A stretch of DNA of 64,000 bases from contig CM065181.1 in NCBI GenBank assembly GCA_033026295.1, positions 2,699,001 through 2,763,000 of the forward strand. The letters run 5' to 3'. A model generated the notes under the pieces. It was not told the DNA's origin, ran no database searches, and was given only the letters and a program-made list of their open reading frames with translations. This DNA comes from Channa striata. Lineage: Eukaryota; Chordata; Actinopteri; Anabantiformes; Channidae. Position numbers and translations under genes: made by a program. Shown piece after piece: positions 1 through 11,975 of this stretch (the first letter of the stretch is position 1; each line of letters opens with the position of its first letter).

Positions 1-3000
1 TACTAGTTTTGTTTGGACATTAAGTAAAGTGGTCGGTTCTTTTCAAAGAAAGCCATCATCCCAATTTAAAACAGACACCTCTCCAAACCAAACACTGCAC
101 ACCATTTTAAAAAAAATCATTGCTCTGCTCATTCTATTTTTATTACTGTGTTGCTTTTGTATCAGCAACAGGGGATAATATAATGTGGCATATCTTTATA
201 AACACCCCAATATGGGGGGTGGTTATGGAGAGGCTATTTAAATTCGGACGGAGAAGAAGTTGCTCCTTCCTGCCTGTCATCAGACAAACTGGTGTAATGA
301 CTTCTTAAATGGTTCATCATATTGGAAGTAGTGCAACTAGCATACGCCATTATTTCCACCACTTTTTTCCATCACTGCCATAAGTAACACTAAATGCATA
401 ATGCTTCCATGTGGCAGACCATAAATGGTGTTGGCAAATCCCCTGTTTGTCTTGTCCGCTTGCCATTTTCTGGACTCTAACAGTGACCCTTGAAAATTCA
501 TGCCAGTAAGATTCTGTGCATGTTTCAACCCATTTCAAACGGCTCGAATGACAAGGAATCAAAATGTTTTCGGATTGTTTATTTGATTCATTTCACCCCA
601 TTGAAATGCTGATCATAATCTATTGCCACAGTTCTTAATCCTGGGGTCTCTACCTCATTTTGTCTGGAAGTACAGTGGTACAAACCATAAATGCAATAAA
701 ATCTGCTATAAATGGATACAGTGCCAGCAGATGTACACGAAGTAATCACATTTTCAGAAACGTGATTTGCTAGCAGCCAACTAGCTCTGCCGTTTCATCA
801 CAAAACTAGTGTGAATGTGTGTTGCTGCTTACACAGCAGCTTGCTTGACAGCATAAGATTTGAGATTCCTAAATAAATATCATATGACCAGCAACGTACT
901 TATGTTTAAGATCCGACTGCCAATCAGATCAATATCATTATAGCTTTTTGCCTTGTTTTTCCCCTTCAAAACTTCCACTGCTCCATACACAAGGTAGATT
1001 TTGACAGAGCCAAGCTACAGTATCCCTTCTATTATTACCCCTACATAAAGAAAAGATCAATATGTTACCTATGTCATGCATTAGAGACAATCAGAAATAG
1101 CCTCACTGCATATTTTGGAAAAGGTCCTGGATAGTCAGAAACTGAAAGATCATTTGGTTTGCCTTCTGTTTTCCCAAAGGTGTCTACACATGAAATTTTA
1201 GCAGTTTTTCCTCGATTACCAACACAATGCAGTGAAATGATATCTGAAGAATACTGACCTACACTTTGTCTGTCTCTGCTGTACTTTCACCACTCTTACA
1301 AAAGAAGCACAGGGTGCAATAGCTGTGTTTCTCCCAGCATGAATGTAGTGATTTGTTTCATGGTTGTCAACAAACTAGTCATCAGTTTGGGGAGCTCATG
1401 TAACAGTAACTTAATGCTGGTTTGTTTGTGGAACCTCAGCAACACAGTAAAGTTCTTTGTGTTCAACTTCACATGATAAAGCTTTTTAACAGGGATGGAT
1501 GCATAAGTGGTTCTATAGAACCCCGGAATGAAGTTGAAACTAGAAGATCACACTTTTATCAGTATTATCACAATTTTTTTAAATGTGCTGAGAATGTTGA
1601 AAAAGTCCTAACACACAAGTCTTTCTTCTGGGTTGCATTTGAGTATCATAGATATTATGTGTGTACAAATTTTGAAATGTGGATCCTCATCTTACTTAAA
1701 ATTATATTGTGATCTTTAAAAAAAGCAATATGCTTGGATTCGGGAACAAAAACTACATGCTTCCCACCATACACAAGACTAAGTCGACAACAGCTATGTT
1801 CATTTAAGTCAATTCATTTAAAGTGACAGCAGCATGAAATTACTTGAAACATGATGGAAACAAAAATGTGAGATTATATTCTCCCTATAAGGAGGAGGAG
1901 CAAAATGACTGACCAAATGTTTTCAGCATCAAAACAAGATATGTGTGACAATAATAAGCCCACAATGTCTCATTCCAGTAAAACACTGACCTACCCAGCT
2001 AAAACATGAATGGCTAAGAGGTTAAAATGATATTAAAGTTCTGCAGAAATAATTTTCCTTCACATTAGCGGACATTAGGTGTGCATATTCATTTACAATA
2101 TATAATCAACAAGAAAAGAAGTCACACTTTTTCATTCTCTTCATTATCCTCTGAATATAACATACACTCGGGCACTTAGGAAGAAGTAAAACGTAGGCAG
2201 AAAGGAAGCTGTCAGACTGTGCCCTGACATATATAGTCTCTGACTGTCTTTACTTTCTTGTTTTTTTTCTTTTGTTTGGCTTTATGCAGACTCTTCATGC
2301 GTGTCTTCTATATGCATGACTATATAAAAGAGTTCCTTGTATGCTCTATTTTCTGCCATGACGTGTATTTCATTCATTCCTGTCATTCCGATTTCTCTTC
2401 CTGTGTTACTTCTTTTTTTCTTTTCTTGTTCCCTATATATCATATGTCAGTCTGCAGAACATGAGCACGTGTGTTGACAGATTTTGTTCAATTCTTTGGA
2501 AAAGCAAAGAAAGAAGAATGCTACAGATTCACTGAATAATAAGGGGTTGTTTTTCAGACTCCATAGTTGGCTTAATGAGAAACCGATGAAACAAAAATGA
2601 TAATAACCCACTTTTTTTAGCAGGGCTGCAGAGGAAGTAGACATTAGAAAGTGTACAAGCTATTTCTTAAAACATAGCAAACTGAAAAAGAGGATGCTTG
2701 TTGTGAGAAGACAAAACATTTTGACTTGAAAGGCTTTCAGAGAAAAATTCCAGTTCTTCAATTTTCAGAGAAGACGCTGGGTAAATGCGTTCAATTAGAT
2801 TTGAATCATCCAATATACAATTGGATGATTCAGTCGGATTTCGATGAAACAAAAGGCCGTGGTGCTTCTGATAAAGTCAGTCTACTAATGTTGTATGTCG
2901 AACCTTAACCCGCAATTAATCCTAAGTGTATTTAAGATGTGAGTTAGCTAAACCCTGTACTGAAATCTGCCTTGGTGTCAAAAATGAAACTCATAGCCAA

Positions 3001-3179
3001 AATATACAATCTGTTTCCATTCAAAATGGAAAGATTTGGAACTTCACTTAAGAACTTAAGATTTATTGGTTTTTCGGGAATGTGTTTTTTTGTTTGCATG
3101 TGGTGTGGTTGGCTCCATGCTCACTTGCAAATGGTTTTAAAAAGGCCGTGACAAAGCATAAAGCTGTATGTACTGAATT
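1..3179. other. Unique AT-rich non-coding DNA
   Basis: No coding sequence, RNA gene or repeat family was recognised here. The few open frames are under 100 codons, show no known motif and overlap on both strands. The only distinct structure is the hairpin at 2803-2831, listed separately. Confidence 0.6.
2803..2831. repeat. Perfect 12-bp inverted repeat (short hairpin)
   Basis: The left arm GAATCATCCAAT (2803-2814) is the exact reverse complement of the right arm (2820-2831), with a 5-nt loop ATACA. The match does not extend into the flanks, so this is too short for a typical miRNA precursor. No function is claimed. Confidence 0.8.
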
Positions 3180-3770
3180 AGTGCTGCACGGTTAATCTAA
3201 TCGCAGTCAGCCTGCGCGATTACATAACCTCAAAAGGCTGTGATTTGATTCGACAAATATGCATGTGTGTGAACATGACAGCCATTCTCTGTTTGTGTGC
3301 CGTTTAAAAGAAGGCTCTGTTTGCCTCTGTTTGGGCAGTGGAGTGTGTGGTGCGTTTGGTCACATGATCATCCAGCGTGCAGAGCAGCGTTGTCAGGATT
3401 TAGTGGCTTTTCAGGTTTGTTAAGCAACATTTTGTCCATAAAAGCAACTAGCCACTGATCACACGACTGATTGCACAGACATTAAATGGATGAGGAAAGT
3501 CATTTGAATGTGTCTGTAAATGTTTTTCTGGGTTTGTAACTGCTTGTTTATTTTGTGTGAGTAGGAGGGCAGCAGCGTGCTCAGTTGACCAATCAGCAGC
3601 CAGAAAGACGAGCGAATGAGCTGTGAATGTGTCAATCAGTTGCCGCTTTATCAGAAATATCTCGAATAATATTCAACGGATGGCCATGCTGTGTTGTACA
3701 TAACTGACGTCCTGTGTTATACATAACATGACTTCCTGACCTCACTTCTAGTGCCACCACAAAGTTGGTT
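3180..3770 (+). mobile_element. hAT-like MITE remnant (left end)
   Basis: The segment opens with GTGCTGCACGGTTAATCTAA, a diverged form of the 'GGGCTGCACGATTAATCG' end of a non-autonomous element common in fish genomes. The following block is slightly more GC-rich than its surroundings. A sequence resembling the opposite end of the same family lies near 54900. No transposase frame is present. The right boundary is a guess, because no matching terminal repeat was found at this site. The family name is inferred from memory. Confidence 0.35.
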
Positions 3771-4640
3771 TTATAAGAAATTGCTTAACAACTGTCATTA
3801 GAAAGTCATTATATTTGCTACAGAGATTCATACACAGTGTAGCTTATGTAAATGTGTGATCCTGTAATTTTCCATAAAGAAAAAGCATCAGGTACTCTCT
3901 TATTTTATGTAATGCTTTTCTTGGCCAAATATCTGTAAAAGCAGTGGCTTTCTCACCATTGCTAATTAGGGTTTCCTAGCATGCTGACATGCTAACATAG
4001 TCTATCATTTGAACTATTTTTCAAATAAATATTTTTAGCTTAATTCGAATGAGCACATGTTGTTTGCTTATATTTAGTTTCCACATTATTTTTGCATATT
4101 GGAACATATTGTTTGTAGTTCAGATTTGTTATAGATCCTCCCCAGTGCACAGGGCACAGTGGCAATCTAGTCTAAATAAGACCTGCGTTGTAATTTTACA
4201 GCTCGTCCCATTTAGATTTGCTTGACGGCTGAAAAGCTCGACATTTTAGAAATGTAGCCTGTAAGAGAGCTTTTCTTTCCTCTGGAAAAGATTTGTTGTG
4301 AACAAATTGTAGTATGGATTATTTGACTAGTTGCACTTTTTTAAAGCAGTAATTTCAACTTCTACCATGACAATTTGTAATTAGCAGGGTGTTTTCTGGC
4401 TCAGAATGTTCACACTCAGCTGACACTCAGCTCATTAAAGGGAAGCAACCTGCAGCCATTTTTCCCAGCACAAAAAGACTGACCAATGTTGATAGTGGCA
4501 TTAAGTGTGTTATATCGCGACATCAGAACTTAGTGAAAGTGTTAGAAGTCAGACTGTTCTAAGCACAGAGAGGCTTTCACAGCATCTAATCATAGTGGAT
4601 AGTCTAAATGTTCGTGGATGGTTCATGGCACTCAAACACA
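3771..4640. other. Non-coding, nothing recognised
   Basis: AT-rich unique sequence with no supported gene, repeat or RNA. Confidence 0.5.
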
Positions 4641-4860
4641 CTTTGTGGATGACTGTGGCTCAGGTGCTAAAGTAGCTGCTCACCTCAGAGTCAGTGTTTC
4701 ACATTCTGGATTCTCTCATTGTACAGTATGCCGAAGTGTCCCTGGGCAAGACATGAAACTACAAGTTAGCTGTTCCTGGGGGGGTCAGGCCAGCTGCATT
4801 GCAGCTGTGAGTGTGTTTTTGTTTGCAGCATGCAGGGCTTCAACAGAGCTTCACCAATAA
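4641..4860 (+). mobile_element. Decayed tRNA-derived SINE
   Basis: The head has a tRNA A-box-like stretch (CTGTGGCTCAGGTGCTAAAG near 4653). The body carries GAAGTGTCCCTGGGCAAGAC near 4733, followed by a diverged 'ACTAGTTGCTCC' section. The same body motif occurs in the better-preserved SINE at 26279-26530, so both belong to one tRNA-derived teleost family with a body related to V-SINE-type elements. The B box is poorly kept and no target-site duplication could be defined, which suggests an old copy. An 80-codon open frame lies across it but is incidental. Confidence 0.6.
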
Positions 4861-5859
4861 TAGTTGATTATTAATAGCCGCTAATGAATTTAATCGAGTG
4901 TTGTACAGTGTTGTAGAACTTTATAATTTTGGGAAGAGTTTATATCACACACATGATAACATGCAGTGTCTGTGGTGACCATATTTTGTAACTAAAAAGA
5001 AGACATGCCAGAATAACTTTACACTTTGTGAAGAAATTGAGGTTACAAGTCACACAACTGAACTAGTTTTATACCTTATGCAGGAAAGTTAGTGGGTGTT
5101 GACAATCATTTCCATTGACTGTCTATTTTTTACTAAAACAACATTTCAAACTTGTTGAAAGTCTATCTCCAGGCCTAAAATAACTCAGGATTAATTTATT
5201 GTTAGACAGGTTCAGTGACAGATCCCATTCAGAATTGTAATATAAATTGAAGGATATGTGTATTCAAACATTCTCACAATGTAAACATTAAAGATGTGCA
5301 GATAGCACATCTTGGAAGTACATATTGGAAAGGGTTAATCCATAATGCAACCTACAGTACAGGTATGTCAAACTGTACATAAGTAGGACATGGGTAAATG
5401 GCAAATAGAAAAAAAATTAATATAAAAATAAATGTATTAAAAATATAACAAGTTACAGTATGTCATATGGATGTCTATAAGATGTTAACAGTGTGAAGAT
5501 AGACTGTAATGTTTTTAAATCTGTTTTTGCATAAATTATTGATGTTACATTTGTACTTTGATTAATAATTCAGCTTAAATACTTAAAGCAAAATCTGATT
5601 TTTACTAAAAACACTGAAAATAACTAATGGAAAAGATCATCCACAGATTACTATGCCTGTTAAAACATGCACGTAAATGCACGTATTGTGAAGAACAGCA
5701 AGAAATACTGAGTTACAATCCTCAAAAGTCTTAAATATCAACAATGACTTACTAAAGTAAATAAATGGGGCAGGACAAACCACAATGCAGCGCCAGTGGT
5801 GATAGTGCTCAGTGTCTGAATGACTGCTGGCTAATGATGATAAATAAAGCTGTATTATA
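4861..5859. other. Non-coding, nothing recognised
   Basis: AT-rich unique sequence, with no gene or repeat family recognised. Confidence 0.5.
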
Positions 5860-5916
5860 TATGTATGTATGTATGTATAAGCAGACCATTACTGTATGTA
5901 TAAGCAGACCATTTAT
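5860..5916. repeat. ATGT microsatellite with 23-bp tandem duplication
   Basis: A short (ATGT)n tract at 5860-5878 runs into a unit starting GTATGTATAAGCAGACCATT at 5871. That unit is repeated exactly starting at 5894, a period of 23 bp. The duplication shares its first bases with the microsatellite, which suggests it arose by slippage or template switching from the GTAT repeat. Confidence 0.85.
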
Positions 5917-6785
5917 TGTTACCTAGGGATTGTTTTCTTAACCAAGTGTGGTATGGGAGGATGTTTGAACGTGACAAAGTTTTCATAGACTCTATTCACA
6001 CTGGAATTACGAAATTACCAGAGGACTTGTAACTGTGGAATTTGATGCGCGCATTCTTTTCCTCGAAACTACAGCACAACAGGAGCTTCAAAAGTTGTTG
6101 AGCCTGTTGAAAGATGAACATTACTGAAGGAACAGCACCATGTTTTTAAAAATGTTTCTATTCCCTGTCTGAGAGTGAAATGAGAAGATCAAAATAACCC
6201 ACATATCTATTTTTAGACTATCTTTTAAAGAACGGCAGACTGTCCTATGTTACTCTACTTGCATCAAGCAGCAGCGTTAGTGTTTGTTGGATGTTTATGG
6301 GAAGTCACTGTTTTCTGCTAAGAGATAATTGTCATTGACTGTCATAGATTTATTGCTTTAATGTGACTTCTTACAAATGCAAAGTAAATTAGTGGCCTGA
6401 ACGGTGGATATATACATACTTTTTATCAAAACGTATGTGTAGACACTGCATGTGCCATCGGTGTAATTGTTCACATATTTCCTCTGGGGCCTAGTCATCC
6501 CTTACCAAAAACACAATTTATTCCTTGTGAACTTCCACTTTTCCACAGCAACACAAACAGAAGCCATGGTAACACTGGAAGAGGGTAATGTTGAGCTCAT
6601 GGCAGTTCGAAAAAGCAACTATGACATATATAGTAGATGTGGGTAGTTGTGGACGACCTCAGTGTCTTTCAACACTCTCCCCTATTGTTGTGGGGATTCC
6701 AAGATCATTTGATTCTGTTCCATTAGTCATATGTGCAACTTTTCATCTCGGATACGTTTGGTTTTAATTTATGAAAATACACCTA
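5917..6785. other. Non-coding, nothing recognised
   Basis: Unique AT-rich sequence with no supported gene or repeat. Confidence 0.5.
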
Positions 6786-7035
6786 CGCTTCAATTCAATT
6801 CAATTGAACTTTATTTATATAGCACCAATTTACAACAAAGTCATGTCATGGCACTTTACATAACAAAGTCAAGACTATAAACATATGTAGATAAAACCCA
6901 ACAAATCCCCCTTGAGCAAGTTCTAGGCAACAGTTGAGAGGAAAAACTCCCTTTAACAGAACCAGGCTCGGCGTTGGCGACCATCTGCCTTGACAGGTTG
7001 GGGTGAGTGGAAAGTGGAGACTAAAAAGAAAAGAG
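6786..7035 (-). mobile_element. LINE 3' tail (L2/Rex1-like), minus orientation
   Basis: Read on the minus strand, this is the 3' untranslated end of a teleost non-LTR retrotransposon. It has 'GCCTGGTTCTGTTAAAGGGA', then 'GTTTTTCCTCTC', and ends with 'GCTATATAAATAAAGTTCAA' and iterated TTCAA/ATTGAA motifs at the element terminus (plus-strand 6786-6806). The related plus-strand fragment at 11337-11975 carries the part of the same family just upstream, including the shared 'CCTTGAGCCT...TTTTTTCCC' section. No coding part is retained, which is typical of 5'-truncated LINE insertions. Confidence 0.7.
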
Positions 7036-10000
7036 CAACCAAACATCGGTCCAGTATGTGAGATTGCCATAGTGCATATGTGAACACCGTACAAAGAAAT
7101 TATATAATGTATATGCCTGGGCTCAAGGTACTGGCAAGTGTAGTTTTAAACAATTTATGGAGCTGAGTTACAATTTCCTAAACTGCCATTTTTAGTATTC
7201 TTTCTGGTTTCTGGTTGATGCTTACGGACAAAAGACACATGGATACCTTGTGCCGCGCTTAAACTGGTAATGCATAAACACAGGATGTAAAATGATAAAA
7301 AGAAAAACAAAATATAAATTGACATAAAAACTCATAGGAGAAGATTGTTTTAAATAATTATTTATTTTAAATAAATAATTTTATAAAAAAAAAATGATTT
7401 TTTTAAATACATTGGAGCTATTATTTCCTATCAGCAATCTTAATTTTATCCTCAACTGTAAAGTCTGTGTCAACGTAAGCGGTCAAAGTCAATCATTGAT
7501 CTTCTTTGCTTTAGTTTTGCTGACTGAAATCCCAGTGATAATAATTTACAGATGTGTGTAACATTCTGTGGTAAGCGTGGTGTCGATGGACACAGCTGTG
7601 TGGAACAGTAGTGTGTGACAACAGCATCTCTTCTGTCAAATTGCAGTTTTTTTTTTCACAATCACACGTGGTGGAGCATGCAAGAGTGACAAGTTACAGA
7701 TGTGTGATAAAGGGCGTTTCGATGTCCATTCAAGGTGAATTATGAGATTGGAAGTGACGCTCATGCATGTGCATGACTGACCTGGGGTAGTTACACACAG
7801 TTGTGTGGTCGTGAATCCACACTGAATTTTAGGCACCTGGCTGCAGCATTTGTATATCACATTCTTCCTGACTGATTCTTTGAATCTCCCTCAAGTTGGA
7901 TGGGAAATGTCTGTCAACTGTCATCTTTCAACCTCTCTGGGTTTAGGTCTGGGCTTGGCTAAGCCACAAGTCCAGAGACTTGTGTCCAGAGACAGTTTGG
8001 CAAACTCGATCTATGTTGTCATCTGTAGTTAACCTTCTAGCCACTCAGCCATGAGATCCTGATTAATGATATGTTGCAGGTCCCCCAGTTTCTGCAGTTA
8101 ACCTCTGAAGCTCTGTTAGAATGACCTTTCAGTCGCTGGTCACTTCGGTAATTATTACAAGTTTAAGCATCACGTTTTAGATTTATTTCAGTCACAGTTT
8201 CAACTCTCTGGATACACAAAAAGTTGGTACAAGGTTACTGTTTCTAAATCAAAAACTTGTTTGACAAACCTTCTCAAATATACATCTTCATACTCGTCCA
8301 GGCCTCTGAAATTAAAGACAAGCTTGTTTAGTCCTTAAAAGCCTTTTGTAATTTATATTTTTTGTGATTTAATTGGGTTTGACCAAAACAACAGGAACAG
8401 TATTATAGCATCCTTATTGAAAAAAATATGATGAGTATGTTGACAATAGGTGCAGAAAATGATGTTGATTTGATTTCTTGTTGCTATTATAATCAACCGT
8501 CATCACTGTCATAACCACAAAATTAAATAAAATCATTTTGGTCCTGGTTAAGTTAAATGAACTGGATTGTTTTTGAAGCTGGAGACCTAGAAGGGAACTT
8601 GGGAAATATCTTCAGATTTATGGTGAGTGTTGTCAAATGACTTTGATAATAGAAACAGTCACCACATACTTAGGTTAGCACTGACTCAAAAGTATGTAAT
8701 ACATGAGAGGCACCAATACCCGGTTTTATCCTAGACTTTATTTGAGACCTGAGTGATGAGAAAAATCTACAGCACAAGAAAGTGTGCTCAAAGCTTTTGA
8801 CGTCGACTGTTCTTCGCATCATATACGACTCATTTCCCAGGTGATTTAGAGTGCTGAGTTTATGTAGATGTTACTGGGCAGATTTTCTTTATGCTGACAC
8901 ACTTTCCCTTTACAATCCTCCTTTGAGCAGGTCGTCAGTGTGTGGTTGTCTTTTAACAAATGTTCTTAAGCAGCTGCACACAGGCAGCAGCCAAGGGACG
9001 CCTCAGAGCACTTCATCACTCAGACTATTAGAAGTAGCTCAAGTCTCCATAGTTCTTAATGTGATTCACAGTTTATGTTCAGTAGCAATGTGACACAAAC
9101 TGACAAAAACAAATTAGTGTTCTCCTTTTTTTTTCTTCTATGTGATTGGTCCCTGACAATCAACTGCTCACATCACTACAGGTAAGTTGTGATCTCCTTT
9201 TAGTGATTCTAGCTCTAATGAGCTATATGGCTTTTTCGGAATCATCTGAACTAAAGACAGACTGCTCATAGTAATACGAAGTTATAATACGTTTTTGCAC
9301 AGTGTTTGCATTCAGTTTGTATATTATTATTTTACACTTTTTCCCCCCTCAATTTGTAATGCCTTGCTAAAACTGCAATCTGGCAATCAGTGTATTTTTA
9401 GCTTTGTAGTTTTGTAAATTTTTTCCATTCATGTGAAACTTTTGCCAGTTTTACACATTACATTTAACATTTAATTAGCCACAGGTTTTTATGGATATTT
9501 GGGTTTAGGAAAAAAATAACAAAGGGAAAGTTTAGTTTCTTTGGTTAAATAGAAACACATTTTTGAAAGTTAGTTATCCAAAACAGCAGAGTTGTAAACT
9601 TTCATCTTAAAAACTGTGGATATTAAATAATGCAACACGAATTCAGAGACGTCGGAAGGTTAATTATTGACTTTGAGTGGTTAAAGTTTGTGTAACAGCA
9701 CTTTCAAAATGTAAAACCTGGTGATTGTTTACAGATTTGACATTCTTTTTGTATTGCTCCTTTTTCATTATCCACGAATGCTGCTCTCTTTAGAACATCT
9801 CTTCAGATGTTGTGATTACTGAATAAGATTGTTTGTCTTTACTGTTGAGCCCTCTGCAAATTAACAAAAAACCTACCTATGATTACCTATGTTTATTTCA
9901 GATTAGTTTCTAATTTCCAAAACTCCCTGATTCATACCACATAACAAAATTTGTTATCCACAAAAGGGATAACGCAGGACCCTGTGGAGGTTTACACACT

Positions 10001-11336
10001 ACCTTTGCCTTTAGCAGAATGTCTCGTTGTGTGGCCTAATGTGATCCTGTTATAATCGGGATTGAATTTATGTATGGTATGAGGAGCTTATGAACACCCT
10101 GGCAGTGAGTTTGGCACTGCACTGTGTTTTCATGCTTCAGGGGAAGTTGAAAAATGCTCTCAGGCTTGGATGAGGTTGAATTATTCATAGAGATGGCAGG
10201 AGAGGAGCTGTAAAAGCCTTCACTCTTCTGCCCATGGCTGTGCTGCTCTGCGGAGCGATGGGGTGAGTTGGGGTAAGAAGGCTTGTGGTCCTCATATCAG
10301 TGTCATATGGACTGACCGGGAAAGGACAGGTAGACGGGCTATGCTCTTAGCTTTTGAGCTGGACACAATGTTGTCACTTTTGTTTTGAGTTTTGCGACTT
10401 TCAAATTGTGTGACACTGACCAATCAAATGTGGAATGAAGTTCAGCTTGTTGACTTAATTAAATTCCTATGGCTCTGCATCTGAAGCCTTGGCAAACTTC
10501 TGCTTCTACTGTATGTCCAGCTCCATCTCTACATTTTTTATTTTAGAAAAATTCAAAGTACCTTTTCTTCTGAATAATATTCTTTGTATGTCTTAGGTGA
10601 TTTATCACATTTTTTGTTTTACCGCTTAAATGCAATATTAGGTGATCCCTAGTAGGCTTATAACACGTTATGGTAACGTATGGTAATAGACATAATTGAT
10701 TTGTTAAAGCTGTTGAGTTAACTGTACGTGATCCAATGCTTTTTCACTTTTATTTCCACATTACTCATGTTGTAAAATCACAACACAACATTAACAGCTT
10801 ACAGCAGAGGCATTTCAGGAATAAAAGTTAAAATGTCAAGAAAGCTAGAAATAAGGTCACTACACACAGACACCCACTAACAAGAAGAAAACGGAGTGTG
10901 ATGTACTCATGAGTGCATAGGTGGTGTATTAGCATTATTTTGTCATTAGTACCCGATTCAATTAAGGTAAAAACTGTAGTCTTTCACATGTAATACCACT
11001 GCGTGCTCATGCATGTGTCCTGCTAAGACACATTAAGAAAGAGAAACCTACAGTATAAAGCAGCTGTGGATAAAATAATGTGGCCATAATGTCACCATAT
11101 GGAGTAGGCTTTAAGTCTGAGAGCAATCATTTGTCACAATATGTAGAAATCCTTCTGTTGAACTGGCCATTCGTTTTCCTAATACAAAATACAGGAGGCT
11201 GCATTTTAAGTAGTACCTTTTTTACTTCTACACATAAAGTCTTGATAGCAGTAGGATAATGTGTAAAATTTGAGATTTGACTGGGTGTTTGTATTGTAAA
11301 TATTGTTACAGGCCTTATGCAGGCTTTATTTTTAGA
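7036..11336. other. Unique AT-rich non-coding DNA
   Basis: No gene, RNA or repeat family was recognised across these 4.3 kb. Open frames are all below about 80 codons and lack known motifs. It contains the AT-rich palindrome at 7356-7380. Confidence 0.55.
7356..7380. repeat. AT-rich perfect palindrome, 12-bp arms
   Basis: AATTATTTATTT (7356-7367) and its exact reverse complement (7369-7380) are separated by a single T. All-AT composition makes chance formation fairly easy, so no function is claimed. Confidence 0.75.
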
Positions 11337-11975
11337 GCATCCTGTCTCAAAGTGATACTGAAAAACAAGTTTGTGCTTTTGTTACTTCTAGTCTGGACTA
11401 CTGTTACTCCCTGCTATTCGGATGTCCCAGTAACTCCCACCTCTTAAAAAAAAACACCTGTTAATCCAAAATGCTGCAGCCAGAGAACTGACTGGAATCA
11501 ACAGGAGAGCTCATATTTCTCCTTCACTGGCTTTTCTGCTCTTGCTCCCCATAAAATCCAGAATAGATTTGAAAATCCTGCTTACACACAAAAACCCTTG
11601 TTGGTCAAGCTCATTCGTATCTTAAAGACCTCACAGTGCCATATTATCTCAGTGGGCCACTTCGATCTCCGAATGCAGGCCTACTTGTGGTTCCTAGTGT
11701 TTCCAAAACTAGGATGGGAGGCAGGGATTGCCTGTGCCTGCTTTCTTCCTTAGTTCTGCTTCTCGCTCTCTGTCTCTTTCTTCTTTGCTAAGACACAGAG
11801 AGAGGTAGTTGGGGGACTTGCCCTACCAACCTACCCAGTGTTTTGTTTGTTGCATCTTGTTAGTCTTATTTTTTCTCTCCCTTCATCCTGACCACTTGAG
11901 GCAGATGGTCTCCTCCCTTGAGCCTAGTACTGTTGGACGTTTTTTCCCTTTTTTCTCTCCACTTTCGAAAAATGC
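11337..11975 (+). mobile_element. LINE fragment (L2/Rex1-like), RT C-terminus plus 3' UTR
   Basis: This is the downstream end of a non-LTR retrotransposon polymerase protein. From 11393 the frame reads LDYCYSLLFGCPSNS, a diverged form of the 'LDYCNSLLSGCP' segment that follows the reverse transcriptase core in this clade. An adjacent frame continues with codons matching the 'LIQNAAARVLTGT', 'HISP' and 'LLVVP' sections. An in-frame stop and an A-run (about 11447-11455) break the coding part, so it is not functional. The 3' UTR (about 11880-11975) matches the family tail seen in minus orientation at 6786-7035. The copy is 5' truncated and no poly-A or target-site duplication was identified. Confidence 0.75.

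Noticed and set aside
10234..10262. Possible first exon MAVLLCGAM before a GTGAGT donor
   Set aside because: Only nine codons, no promoter features and no partner exon.
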